DNA of 64,000 nucleotides. Source: SAR324 cluster bacterium. GTDB lineage: Bacteria; SAR324; NAC60-12. The stretch's first letter is position 1, and each line of letters opens with the position of its first letter. The notes under the pieces are model-generated. The model did not search any database, had not been told where the DNA came from, and saw only the letters and a program-made list of their open reading frames with translations. The stretch spans positions 109,186 to 173,185 of the forward strand of contig JANQJU010000001.1 of NCBI GenBank assembly GCA_028281495.1. Reading direction: 5' to 3'. Positions 35,281 to 44,856 of this stretch are shown here, piece after piece. The translations under genes and the position numbers were made by a program.

Positions 35281-38010
35281 TCAGAGATCCAATTCATGAG
35301 ACTGAGGGATAGTGAACTCAATCACAGCGCCATTCTCACTTCCTGGCGCAACACAGATTTTTCCTTGATGGTGCTCAATGATTTGCTGACAGATAGTCAA
35401 TCCTAAACCGCTGCCGGAAGGATTACCGCGTCCGGGTCTAAGGACCTGATGGAATTTTTCAAAAACCGAATTCTGCTCTTCTTTCGGAATGCCCACGCCA
35501 TTGTCTTTCACACGAACCAACACATGGGTTCCATTGAGGGAACCCTCCACGCAAATCACTCCGTCATTTTCCGGCGAATATTTGATCGCATTGGACAAGA
35601 GATTCACCAATACCTGAATCAAACGATCGGTATCGGCATAGAGAGTCAATGGGGTTTCGGGCATCTGAGTATGAATTTTGACCTTTTTTTGGTCAGCCAA
35701 TTGCCAAACGGCATTGATGGCATTTTCTGTGACGGTTTGAAGCTCACAAGTATCCATTTGCCATTCCATTTTTCCCGATTCCATTTTCTCAAAATCCAAC
35801 ACTTGATTGATCAAACGTGTGAGGCGCTCCGATTCTTTCACGATGATGGAAAGAAACTTTTTTCGTCGTTCCAATGAAATGTCGGGAGTTTCGTACAAAA
35901 TTTCAGAAAACGAACGAATGGAGGTCAAAGGGGTTCGCAGTTCATGGGTGACGGTCGAGATGAATTCATCTTTCAAAGTATCCAATTCACGTAGTCGAAG
36001 ATTTGCTGCTTTCAACTCTTCCGAAGTTTCTTGGAGCTGGCGTGATTTTTCTTCAAGTTGTTGGCTGTAGGAAATCACCTGCTGCGTTTCGTCCAAAATA
36101 TTCATGACCTCTTCTAATTTCAGGGGTTCTTCTTTCACAACGGAATCCACCATGATCCGTGCAGAGACCGAACCGATGGCCCCAGAGAGCAACTTTTCCG
36201 TATATTGAACCAGCTCCGCGCTCGGTACGAGTGTCGAGAAATCGGTATTGTTGGATCGGGCATATGCTTTGAGAGCGCGAGTGGTTTGGGCCTCTCCCAG
36301 AAATCGCTGAAGGAGCGACTGCAATTCTTGCAGAGTCGCAGTGCCTCGCCAGAATTGAGAATACTGTTTGCCAATCGAATACCGGTACACATCCACGACC
36401 AAGCTCGTTTGACTGCGTTCCCTCAATGTTTGGGATGTCATCAGAGAGACACCGATGTAAAAACTCGTGTTGAGAAATAAACTCCAAAACGTGGCTTGAG
36501 CGATGGGGCTTAAGGACACTCCCAAGAGCTGGTTCGGGTTCAACCATTCCAACCCCCAAGGGCCGGATTCCAAAAGACTACTGGGAAACAAACCCACGTT
36601 GATCAACTGGCTGAACGGCGAGGTGTAGGCCCAAATCGAAAAACCCACAATCAACCCGCTGATCGCCCCCCATCGATTGCCATATTTCCAATACAATCCC
36701 CCGATCAACGGGGGTGCCAACTGGGCCACGGCTAAAAAGGAAATCAACCCAGTGCTGACCAACGGATAAGCTTCTGCAACATAATGAAAATGGAGGTAAC
36801 TGGTCAGCAGTACAAACGCCACACTGCATCTTCGCACTAATAAAACCGTTTGAGACTGTTCAGCCCCTTTTCGAATGAACGGCATGCGAATGATCAAAGG
36901 CATTAACAACGAGTTGGTGATCATGTGACTCAAGGCCACGGATTCCACAATAATCATGCCGGTTGCCGCCGACAGCCCTCCAATGAATACGAGCAATGCC
37001 AACCCCATGTTTCCCGAATCCAAAGGCAATCGTAGAACAAAGGTATCTGCTTCGATGGCGCTGGCTTCGGGAAAAATCAACCGACCGGCAAATGCAATTG
37101 GCAGCACAAACAGATTGATCAAAAGCAAATACAACGGGAAAACCCAAATCGCGCGTCGAACATGCGATTCATTGACATTCTCGATCACGGCCATCTGAAA
37201 CTGGCGAGGTAGCAACATGAATGACAGCATCGAGAGAATCAGAAGCGTGAACCAATCGCTATAAGCCCCTTCTTGCGAAGACAACAACCACAGAGATTGA
37301 AGGGACTCGACCGCTTCGGCGCGATCAAATAAGTTACCAAACCCATCAAACAGGCCATAAACCACAAAAAGGCCTAGCGATAAAAAAGCAATCAGCTTGA
37401 CGACCGATTCAAACGCCACCACCGCAACCAAACCTTCATGTCGTTCCAATGGATCAATACGCCTCACCCCAAAAATAAGTGCAAATAAGATTAAGACCAA
37501 CGTGATGTAAAAGGCGGCATCTGAAGGAATCGAACTAGATCTCCAGGCAACCGACCATTGCTCCTGAGAACTCGTCATCACAGCAAAGCTGGAACTGATC
37601 GCTTTCAGTTGCAGCGAAATGTACGGTAAAATTCCAATGGCACTGATCACGGCCACCAGTCCGGCCAGCCATTGACTCTGCCCATAACGAAACGAAATGC
37701 AGTCTGCTAATGAGGTCAACGAATAGGTCTTGCTCACTCGAATGAGCTTTCGCAGCAATGCTCCTGAAAGCAGGGTCATCAGCGTCGGACCTAAATAAAT
37801 CGTCAAAAACGACAGCCCTTGAAATGCGGCAAATCCAACGCTGCCATAGAAGGTCCATCCCGTACAGTAAACCGCAAGGGACAGTGCATAGACCGACGGG
37901 GATGCGATCAAGCTGCGTTTTTTAGCACGACGATTGTCCGCATATTGGGCAATCCAAAACAGCATCCCAAAATACAAAATTGCGACAAAAATGAGCGAAG
38001 CGTGATCCAT
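35281..38010 (-). CDS. Sodium:solute symporter-histidine kinase fusion (CrbS/CbrA-like)
   Basis: This 909-residue protein has an N-terminal SSS transporter-like domain with about 12 to 13 membrane segments (residues 1-510), a linker of about 90 residues, a coiled coil, and a histidine kinase (about 660-900): phospho-histidine in FISTVTHELRTPLTS, NLLSNAIKYSPE, KDNGVGIP and GSGLGLTICQQ. CrbS/CbrA kinases sense or transport a metabolite; CrbS controls acetyl-CoA synthetase in Vibrio and Pseudomonas. Here acs and an acetate-type symporter lie in the divergent operon, so an acetate-related role is likely. ATG 38010 is preferred; an upstream TTG (38028) would add six residues. Confidence 0.92.
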   Translation of the reverse strand: MDHASLIFVAILYFGMLFWIAQYADNRRAKKRSLIASPSVYALSLAVYCTGWTFYGSVGFAAFQGLSFLTIYLGPTLMTLLSGALLRKLIRVSKTYSLTSLADCISFRYGQSQWLAGLVAVISAIGILPYISLQLKAISSSFAVMTSSQEQWSVAWRSSSIPSDAAFYITLVLILFALIFGVRRIDPLERHEGLVAVVAFESVVKLIAFLSLGLFVVYGLFDGFGNLFDRAEAVESLQSLWLLSSQEGAYSDWFTLLILSMLSFMLLPRQFQMAVIENVNESHVRRAIWVFPLYLLLINLFVLPIAFAGRLIFPEASAIEADTFVLRLPLDSGNMGLALLVFIGGLSAATGMIIVESVALSHMITNSLLMPLIIRMPFIRKGAEQSQTVLLVRRCSVAFVLLTSYLHFHYVAEAYPLVSTGLISFLAVAQLAPPLIGGLYWKYGNRWGAISGLIVGFSIWAYTSPFSQLINVGLFPSSLLESGPWGLEWLNPNQLLGVSLSPIAQATFWSLFLNTSFYIGVSLMTSQTLRERSQTSLVVDVYRYSIGKQYSQFWRGTATLQELQSLLQRFLGEAQTTRALKAYARSNNTDFSTLVPSAELVQYTEKLLSGAIGSVSARIMVDSVVKEEPLKLEEVMNILDETQQVISYSQQLEEKSRQLQETSEELKAANLRLRELDTLKDEFISTVTHELRTPLTSIRSFSEILYETPDISLERRKKFLSIIVKESERLTRLINQVLDFEKMESGKMEWQMDTCELQTVTENAINAVWQLADQKKVKIHTQMPETPLTLYADTDRLIQVLVNLLSNAIKYSPENDGVICVEGSLNGTHVLVRVKDNGVGIPKEEQNSVFEKFHQVLRPGRGNPSGSGLGLTICQQIIEHHQGKICVAPGSENGAVIEFTIPQSHELDL

Positions 38011-38056
38011 CGTTGAGTTGCCCCCCAAACCATCAACGTGTTGCTTAACAGGTTAT

Positions 38057-38245
38057 TCAAAATTCGTCTTTGGGTCGCTTTTCAAGGACCCATGCAGCCA
38101 AACCAATGCAGAACCCCCAAGCAACGAACAAGTAAATAAAAATCGACGCTGGCCCGGATTTCGGTGAGTTGAATAACGACAAAATTGGAAAGTTGAACAG
38201 AAACAATGCCAATAAAAAAATACCAATCAATCGATGCAGCTTCAT
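38057..38245 (-). CDS. Small membrane protein upstream of the symporter-kinase
   Basis: The 62-residue protein has two hydrophobic helices (LIGIFLLALFLFNFPILSLF and ASIFIYLFVAWGFCIGLAAW) and a charged C-terminal end. Similar small proteins of unknown function sit just before CrbS/CbrA-like genes. It is 15 bases after the response regulator gene and 46 before the kinase, so it is probably part of that signalling operon. Confidence 0.75.
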   Translation of the reverse strand: MKLHRLIGIFLLALFLFNFPILSLFNSPKSGPASIFIYLFVAWGFCIGLAAWVLEKRPKDEF

Positions 38246-38260
38246 TTTGCCTCCCGCTTG

Positions 38261-39280
38261 CTATCGTGAGAAAGGAACCAATTTTTTTGATAAGGATTCT
38301 CGGACCAACGAAGGGATATCCTGAACATTGAGCTTTCGCATCAAGTTGTATCGATGGAATTCCACAGTCCGTGGACTGATCTCAAAGTCACTGGCGATTT
38401 CCTTCGTGGTTTGCCCATCAACAATCTTTGCTAAAATTTGTTTTTCTCGATACGTCAGCAACTTACTGACCGGATCTTCAACCTCGGCCTCCGAATCCGA
38501 CTGTTGCTCGATCAATTGTTGATATTGCCTCTGTTCTGTTTGATCACTGAACACCAGACTGATCCCCATCAATTGAGAATCTTCGTTATAAATCGGTGCG
38601 ATGCAGAGATTCAAAATCAGCTCATTTTCTTCGATTTTGAACAGCACACCGAGAACCCGCAACGTTTCAGAAGTGGTGGTGCTCTCTTGCAACCGCTCCA
38701 TAATGCGTGTGGATGCTTGCGAATAGGTCAAAATCACGTCTTGTATCGGAAACCCCCGCTTCTGATGACTTTGCACCCCGAATAGTGCCTCCGCAGAAGG
38801 ATTCATGAACGTGACATGATGGGTGGTGTCCAAGGTCACGACCGCATCTCCCAAACTTTTCAAAATGGTTGAATACCAGCGTTGTTGGTTTTTCAGCTTT
38901 TTTCGAAGGTGGTGTTTATACAATGCAATATCGATGGTGATTTGCAATTCTCGATCACTAAACGGCTTGAGCAAATACCCGGATGGATCCGTCACTTTCG
39001 CCCGACGTAAATGATGATCGTCTCCAAATGCCGTCAGGTAAATCACGGGAATGTCAAATTGATCACGAATCCGTTGGGTGGTTTCAATGCCATCCATCTC
39101 CCCTTTGATCACAATGTCCATGACCACAAGATCGGGTTGATGCTGGAGCACCAGCTCAAGGGCTTCCTTGCCGGATGCCGCAATGCCATCCACAAAATAG
39201 CCAAATGATTCGAGCTTTTCCTGGATCCCCAAGCCAATAAAGACCTCATCTTCGACGATTAAAATATGCTCATTCGACAT
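38261..39280 (-). CDS. Response regulator with PAS domain and LuxR-type output
   Basis: The 339-residue protein has a receiver (residues 5-120; aspartate in LVVMDIVIKGEMDG), a PAS domain (about 135-255: LGDAVVTLDTTHHVTFMNPSA) and a C-terminal LuxR DNA-binding domain (about 275-335: LTYREKQILAKIVDGQTTKE, FEISPRTVEFHRYNLMRKL). It may be the CrbR-like regulator of the acetate genes, being the only DNA-binding regulator of this cluster. A PAS domain between receiver and output suggests an additional ligand input. GAAGGAACG precedes ATG 39280. Confidence 0.92.
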   Translation of the reverse strand: MSNEHILIVEDEVFIGLGIQEKLESFGYFVDGIAASGKEALELVLQHQPDLVVMDIVIKGEMDGIETTQRIRDQFDIPVIYLTAFGDDHHLRRAKVTDPSGYLLKPFSDRELQITIDIALYKHHLRKKLKNQQRWYSTILKSLGDAVVTLDTTHHVTFMNPSAEALFGVQSHQKRGFPIQDVILTYSQASTRIMERLQESTTTSETLRVLGVLFKIEENELILNLCIAPIYNEDSQLMGISLVFSDQTEQRQYQQLIEQQSDSEAEVEDPVSKLLTYREKQILAKIVDGQTTKEIASDFEISPRTVEFHRYNLMRKLNVQDIPSLVRESLSKKLVPFSR

Positions 39281-39369
39281 GGCGTTCCTTCGTCAATTCC
39301 GTGGCTTTTCTTTCCATTCATTCTGTTGGCCTCCGCTGAGCCATCGCAGTCGTTTCCTTCAATTTCCAC

Positions 39370-40434
39370 TTATCGAGGAAACGTAATTTGGTACGACGTT
39401 CCAGGAGAATGGGCTACCTTCACAGCGCCTTCCAATTGTTTCACCAATCGCATAATGACACGCATGCCCGTGGACGTGGACTTTTCCAACTGCATGTTTT
39501 TGGGGAGTCCGATGCCGTTATCCGAAACCATGAGCAGGTATGAATTCTCTGGGTCAGGATGAAATTGAATCCGGATCGCCCCGGCACGTGAATCGGGAAA
39601 CGCATGGATCAGCGCATTGACAATCAATTCGTTGAGCAAAAGCGCTAAGTGAATCGACCGGTCGATGTCCAATAGAATGTTCGACGCAATGTCAAATTGG
39701 ATGTCGACATGTTGCGACCGCTCTGGAAAGTGAAACATCAGATCTTTGATTTGCTGCTGAATGTAATCATTGACGTTGATTTCCGCGAGGCTTTCCGATT
39801 CGTAGAGCTTCTTATGAATGAGGGAAATTGTATCCACGCGACTTTGAGCGTTTTTCAGCAGTTCTCGTACTTTGCGATCTTCAATTTTGCTCGTTTGAAG
39901 CGTGAGGATGCTAGACACCATTTGGAGGTTATTTTTGACTCGATGATGAATCTCTTGCATCAACACATTTTTCTCTTCCGACGCAGTCCGAATGGAAGAA
40001 GCCGCACCTTCCAACTGTTGGGAAACCTCCCTAAGTTGGTTCTCAAGCTGGTCAATATGAGCCTGACTGCTCAAAGCATTTTCCAACCACTGCAATCGTT
40101 TTTGGACGAGTGACGACGGCATGTTCTGTTCCCAAATGTCCACATTCGGGGCGTTTATCACCTCTTGAGGCAGTTGAGCGACATCCTGCACCCAAAAGAT
40201 CACGATCTTACCCTCAGGTAGCTTCGCTTTCTGTACCCCATCGCGTTCCATCTCATCCCAATTGATGGCATCCCCCTTTGCCAAGAAGAGTCGATTGCTG
40301 TCGGCTTTCATCCTTTCTGCCAAACCGCCCCATTCTTCCTCAAACTGAACACTCCATCCCTCACGCTCCAATATTTCGAGGCGACTATCAGGCCAGGTTT
40401 GCTGTTTTCCCAGCGCAACCAAGGTTTTTTGCAT
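39370..40434 (-). CDS. HisKA_2-type sensor histidine kinase with divergent N-terminal domain
   Basis: The 354-residue cytoplasmic protein ends in a HisKA_2 kinase (about 145-354): phospho-histidine in LMQEIHHRVKNNLQMVSSIL, N-box in LLLNELIVNALIHAFPDS, G-box in VSDNGIGLP. The first 125 residues may be a degenerate receiver: the alternating pattern of strands and helices fits, but I see no acceptor aspartate. A short coiled coil (about 125-150) joins the two. It is first in the minus-strand operon, divergent from the DUF4212 gene, and its partner is probably the PAS-LuxR regulator. Confidence 0.88.
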   Translation of the reverse strand: MQKTLVALGKQQTWPDSRLEILEREGWSVQFEEEWGGLAERMKADSNRLFLAKGDAINWDEMERDGVQKAKLPEGKIVIFWVQDVAQLPQEVINAPNVDIWEQNMPSSLVQKRLQWLENALSSQAHIDQLENQLREVSQQLEGAASSIRTASEEKNVLMQEIHHRVKNNLQMVSSILTLQTSKIEDRKVRELLKNAQSRVDTISLIHKKLYESESLAEINVNDYIQQQIKDLMFHFPERSQHVDIQFDIASNILLDIDRSIHLALLLNELIVNALIHAFPDSRAGAIRIQFHPDPENSYLLMVSDNGIGLPKNMQLEKSTSTGMRVIMRLVKQLEGAVKVAHSPGTSYQITFPR

Positions 40435-40662
40435 CGGCTTTCACACAATCGAATTTTCAAAATGTAAACAGGATGGATCTACGTTTAGAGCAACGTTTTT
40501 TCACCTTAGCATAAATCGCCAGAGCGCTTACTAGGAAAACTACTAGGAAGGTTTGCGAGTAGATTATTTGGTTGCCCCCGATAGGATAACGGCAAGGACA
40601 CTGCGTATTGAGTGTTCACTCTTTCACCAACCTATTTCATCCAAACATCAAGAGGAGGCGCT

Positions 40663-40923
40663 ATGGAATTGTCATCACGGGAAGACGAGTATTGGAAACG
40701 ACATTTGGGATACCTCGGTAGATTGCTGGTCGTCTGGTTTTTGGTTTCCTACGGCTGCGGAATCCTATTTGTGGATACGCTCGACCAGATTCAAATCTTT
40801 GGTTTTAAACTCGGATTTTGGTTCTCGCAACAAGGCTCCATTCTGGCTTTTGTGGGAGTCATCATCGCTTACATATCGCTGATGAACAAACTGGATCGTG
40901 AGTACGACGTTCAAGAAGATTAA
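40663..40923 (+). CDS. DUF4212 small membrane subunit next to the acetate-type symporter
   Basis: The 86-residue protein matches DUF4212: EDEYWKRHLGYLGRLLVVW, LGFWFSQQGSILAFVGVIIA and a terminal DREYDVQED. It has two membrane helices. DUF4212 genes precede VC_2705-type sodium:solute symporters, and the product is probably an accessory subunit. AAGAGGAGG lies six bases before ATG 40663; the longer open frame (40612) has no site. Confidence 0.95.
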   Translation: MELSSREDEYWKRHLGYLGRLLVVWFLVSYGCGILFVDTLDQIQIFGFKLGFWFSQQGSILAFVGVIIAYISLMNKLDREYDVQED

Positions 40924-40988
40924 TCCCCATTCCAACGTTCCAACAACTTACCAAAAAATAAATTTCTAATCATTAAGAGGAGGTCTCA

Positions 40989-42680
40989 ATGAGTATTTTA
41001 ACCTGGACATGGATCATCGTGGGGTTGAGCTTCGCCCTGTATATCGGAATCGCAATTTGGTCACGGGCTTCATCCACCAAAGACTTTTATGTCGCCAGTG
41101 GTGGGGTTCCACCCTTAGCCAACGGGATGGCAACGGCCGCGGACTGGATGTCGGCCGCATCCTTCATTTCAATGGCGGGTTTGATTTCTTTTATGGGACG
41201 AGACGGTTCCATGTACCTGATGGGATGGACCGGGGGTTATGTGCTGCTGGCTCTTCTGTTGGCCCCTTATTTAAGGAAATTCGGCCAGTTCACCGTCTCT
41301 GATTTTGTAGGCACTCGGTATTACTCGAATGCGGCGCGAACGGTGGCCATCGTTTGTTCAATATTCGTTTCATTCACCTATGTGGCCGGGCAAATGCGGG
41401 GAGTGGGCATTGTCTTTTCCCGATTTTTGGAAGTCGACATCGTCACTGGTGTTTTGATCGGGATGGCGATTGTTTTCTTCTATGCCGTTTTAGGTGGGAT
41501 GAAAGGGATCACTTACACCCAAGTGGCTCAATATTGTGTGCTGATTTTTGCATTTATGGTCCCTGCGATCTTCATCTCTATCATGATGACCGGGCATGTG
41601 ATTCCTCAATTGGGTTTTGGTGCACAGCTCCTCGATGGAAGTGGTTACGTCTTAGACAAACTGGATGGCCTGCATCACGAGCTTGGATTCTCGGACTACA
41701 CTAGCGGCGCCAAAGGCACCATCGATGTCTTTTTCATCACGGCGGCATTGATGTTTGGAACCGCCGGCTTGCCCCATGTCATCATCCGCTTTTTTACGGT
41801 TCCCAAAGTTCGGGACGCTCGCAAATCGGCCGCATGGGCACTTATTTTTATTGCGATTCTTTATACTGCGGCTCCGGCTGTCGCTGCATTTGCTCGCGTG
41901 AATATGATCAACAGCGTTAGCAACAAACCTTATGAATCCGCACCACAGTGGGTCAAGAATTGGGAAAACACCGGCCTGATCAAATGGGAAGATAAGAATC
42001 AAGATGGCGTGATTCAATATCAAGCCGCCAAAGCCACCAATGAATTGAAAGTAGACCGAGACATCATGGTGCTGGCCAATCCAGAAATTGCCGGCCTTCC
42101 TAATTGGGTGATCGCGTTGGTAGCAGCCGGGGGTCTAGCAGCCGCTTTATCCACCGCAGCAGGTTTGTTGCTCGTGATCTCAACCACCGTTTCTCACGAC
42201 CTCCTCAAAAAGATGATCAAGCCGGACATCGGAGAGAAACAAGAATTGATGGCTGCACGAGTCGCGGCAGGAGCTGCGGTTATGATCGCGGGATACTTTG
42301 GCATCAATCCGCCAGGGTTTGTAGCGCAAGTCGTAGCGTTCGCCTTTGGACTTGCTGCCTCCTCGTTTTTCCCGGCGATTATCATGGGCATCTTCTCTAA
42401 GAAAACTACCAAAGAAGGTGCAATCTCCGGGATGCTCATCGGGATTGTGTTCACAGCCGCCTACATTGTGTACTTCAAATTCATCAACCCTGCGGCCAAT
42501 GTTTCAGAAAACTGGCTCTTCGGCATTTCCCCTGAAGGCATCGGCACCTTGGGAATGCTGCTCAATTTTGCTGTCGCCACAGCCGTTTCCAAAGTGACTG
42601 TTGCCCCACCAAAGAAAGTTCAGGAAATGGTCCAATACATCCGTATTCCCAAAGGCGCGAAAGAAGCAGTGGAACACTAA
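40989..42680 (+). CDS. Sodium:solute symporter, VC_2705 subfamily (acetate/short-chain acid uptake)
   Basis: The 563-residue SSS-family protein has about 13 membrane segments, with FYVASGGVPPLANGMATAAD, MSAASFISMAGLISF, FMFGTAGLPHVI-like segment (MFGTAGLPHVIIRFFTV) and GLAAALSTAAGLLLVIS. It is relative of ActP and most probably takes up acetate or similar acids with sodium, feeding acetyl-CoA synthetase encoded next. AAGAGGAGG precedes ATG 40989. A soluble insert of about 60 residues (VNMINSVSNKPYE to ANPEIAGLPNW) is typical of this subfamily. Confidence 0.93.
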   Translation: MSILTWTWIIVGLSFALYIGIAIWSRASSTKDFYVASGGVPPLANGMATAADWMSAASFISMAGLISFMGRDGSMYLMGWTGGYVLLALLLAPYLRKFGQFTVSDFVGTRYYSNAARTVAIVCSIFVSFTYVAGQMRGVGIVFSRFLEVDIVTGVLIGMAIVFFYAVLGGMKGITYTQVAQYCVLIFAFMVPAIFISIMMTGHVIPQLGFGAQLLDGSGYVLDKLDGLHHELGFSDYTSGAKGTIDVFFITAALMFGTAGLPHVIIRFFTVPKVRDARKSAAWALIFIAILYTAAPAVAAFARVNMINSVSNKPYESAPQWVKNWENTGLIKWEDKNQDGVIQYQAAKATNELKVDRDIMVLANPEIAGLPNWVIALVAAGGLAAALSTAAGLLLVISTTVSHDLLKKMIKPDIGEKQELMAARVAAGAAVMIAGYFGINPPGFVAQVVAFAFGLAASSFFPAIIMGIFSKKTTKEGAISGMLIGIVFTAAYIVYFKFINPAANVSENWLFGISPEGIGTLGMLLNFAVATAVSKVTVAPPKKVQEMVQYIRIPKGAKEAVEH

Positions 42681-42699
42681 AATCTTTCCATTAACCCCT

Positions 42700-42756
42700 T
42701 TCAACACGCTCGCGACGAAGGTTTTCCCACGACAAGATCGAAGCGAGCGTGTTGAA
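42700..42756 (+). other. 14-bp stem-loop between the symporter and acs
   Basis: TTCAACACGCTCGC (42700-42713) pairs perfectly with 42743-42756 around a 29-base loop. There is no T-tract. It lies 19 bases after the symporter stop and 53 bases before acs, and could separate the expression levels of the two genes. Confidence 0.55.
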
Positions 42757-42809
42757 TCAACATCTCTCAGTATCATCACTCACTTTCACCATTTAAATGA
42801 GGAGGTTTC

Positions 42810-44759
42810 ATGCCGCAAACACCGACCGAACTGAAATTTGACATACTGGAATCGATCAAGGACCGCGCCTTGGTCACCCCCGAGATGTATGAAACACTGT
42901 ACCAAGAATCTATTGAAAACCCTGATGCGTTCTGGGCCAAGCAAGCCGAGCGCTTGGACTGGATCAAACCTTGGGATACCGTCAAAAACACCGACTTCGA
43001 TAATGCCCAAATTGCTTGGTATCAAGGAGGAAAACTCAATGCAGCGTACAATTGCCTCGACCGCCATTTGACCACCTCGAAACGCAATCAGGCCGCATTG
43101 ATTTGGGAAGGCGACGATCCCCACGAATTTAAGACCTACACTTACTTGCAACTGCACCGAGAGGTTTCTCGTTTTGCAAACGTCTTGAAAAAACATAATT
43201 TGCAACGGGGAGATCGCGTGGTGCTTTATCTGCCCATGATCCCAGAACTCGCTATCGCCATGTTGGCTTGTGCCCGAATCGGAGTCATCCATTCGGTTGT
43301 GTTTGGAGGTTTCAGTTCAGAAGCTCTTAAAAGTCGAATTTTGGATTGCCAACCCAAATTGGTCATCACCGCGGATGGTGGTTACCGAGGTGGTAAAAAC
43401 ATTCCTTTCAAACAAAATTGTGACCATGCCCTGGAAGGAACCGAGGTTCAAAAATGTATTGTGGTCAAACGTACCGGAAATCCGACCAGCATCACTACCC
43501 CACGAGATCATTGGTGGCACACAGAAATGAGTTCCTCCGACATCAACGCTCGGTGTCCCATTGAGGAAATGGATGCGGAAGATCCCTTATTCATTTTGTA
43601 TACCTCTGGCTCCACTGGAAAACCCAAAGGGGTGTTGCACACCACCGGAGGATACCTGACCTATGTGTCCATGACTCATCAATATGTGTTCAACTACGAA
43701 AACAGCGACACCTATTGGTGCACCGCTGATATCGGCTGGATCACGGGGCACAGCTATATCGTATATGGACCGCTTGCCAACGGAGCCACCACCTTAATGT
43801 ACGAGGGTATTCCAAATTATCCCGATTGGGGACGTTTCTGGGATATTGTGGAAAAGCACCAAGTTAACATTTTTTACACCGCTCCTACCGCCATCCGTGC
43901 CATCGCTAAAGAAGGTGACGAGCATGTCAATTGGCGAGATTTGAGTTCACTCCGCTTGCTGGGAACGGTTGGGGAACCCATTAACCCTGAAGCGTGGCTG
44001 TGGTATCATCGTGTCGTCGGGAAAGAAAAATGCCCGATTGTCGATACATGGTGGCAAACCGAAACTGGGGGAATGATGATCGCTCCACTCCCCGGAGCCA
44101 CCCCCACCAAACCAGGTTCGGCAACCCGACCCTTTTTTGGAGTCCAACCCGTGTTGCTCGACGTCAATGGCAATGAAGTAGAAGGAGCTGGAGAAGGTAG
44201 TTTGTGCATCAAAGATTCTTGGCCAGGCCAAATGCGGGGAGTGTATGGAGATCCTGACCGTTTCTACAGCACCTATTTCCAACAATACCCTGGGTATTAC
44301 TTCACGGGTGACGGTTGCCGACGAGACGAAGATGGCTATCACTGGATCACGGGTCGGGTGGATGATGTCATCAATGTGTCGGGACACCGCATGGGAACCG
44401 CAGAAATCGAATCGGCTTTGGTGTCGAGTTCCAAGGTTGCCGAGGCCGCGGTTGTGGGCATTCCCCATGACATCAAAGGCCAAGGGATTTATGCCTACGT
44501 GACCTTGAATTCCGGTGTGGTCCCGCATCAAGGTCTCCGGGATGAATTGGTCCGGCTGGTTCGCGAAGAGATTGGTCCAATTGCCACCATTGATACGATC
44601 CAGTGGGCTTACGGTCTCCCTAAAACCCGAAGTGGGAAAATCATGAGACGCATTCTGCGGAAAATTGCAGAAGGCGAATATGGTAACATCGGAGATACCT
44701 CGACTTTGGCAGACCCAGCCGTTGTCGATGACTTGATCGAAGGACGCAAAGCCGCATAA
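42810..44759 (+). CDS. acs: Acetyl-CoA synthetase
   Basis: The 649-residue protein is AMP-forming acetyl-CoA synthetase of standard length. Motifs: [19 protein letters not shown] (AMP/phosphate loop), [43 protein letters not shown], and the regulatory lysine in [12 protein letters not shown]. It activates acetate to acetyl-CoA in the cytoplasm. GAGGAGG precedes ATG 42810. It lies in an operon with a DUF4212-symporter pair and a DUF294 gene, and divergent from CrbS-like signalling genes, which in other bacteria control acs. Confidence 0.97.
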   Translation: MPQTPTELKFDILESIKDRALVTPEMYETLYQESIENPDAFWAKQAERLDWIKPWDTVKNTDFDNAQIAWYQGGKLNAAYNCLDRHLTTSKRNQAALIWEGDDPHEFKTYTYLQLHREVSRFANVLKKHNLQRGDRVVLYLPMIPELAIAMLACARIGVIHSVVFGGFSSEALKSRILDCQPKLVITADGGYRGGKNIPFKQNCDHALEGTEVQKCIVVKRTGNPTSITTPRDHWWHTEMSSSDINARCPIEEMDAEDPLFILYTSGSTGKPKGVLHTTGGYLTYVSMTHQYVFNYENSDTYWCTADIGWITGHSYIVYGPLANGATTLMYEGIPNYPDWGRFWDIVEKHQVNIFYTAPTAIRAIAKEGDEHVNWRDLSSLRLLGTVGEPINPEAWLWYHRVVGKEKCPIVDTWWQTETGGMMIAPLPGATPTKPGSATRPFFGVQPVLLDVNGNEVEGAGEGSLCIKDSWPGQMRGVYGDPDRFYSTYFQQYPGYYFTGDGCRRDEDGYHWITGRVDDVINVSGHRMGTAEIESALVSSSKVAEAAVVGIPHDIKGQGIYAYVTLNSGVVPHQGLRDELVRLVREEIGPIATIDTIQWAYGLPKTRSGKIMRRILRKIAEGEYGNIGDTSTLADPAVVDDLIEGRKAA

Positions 44760-44856
44760 AACGGCTACGTCCACTAACCGCGGCGTCACATCCTTCCACA
44801 ATGAGAAGCACGGTGACGTCGCGACATCACAAAACCCACAATACGGTGGCTTTCCA

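Noticed and set aside
42810..44759. acs product as the coumarate:CoA ligase needed for PYP
   Set aside because: Length and motifs fit acetyl-CoA synthetase, and the gene is coupled to an acetate-type symporter and DUF294, far from pyp.
44765..44830. Terminator after acs
   Set aside because: GCGTCAC and GTGACG can pair, but the loop is long, the stem has a mismatch and no T-tract follows.
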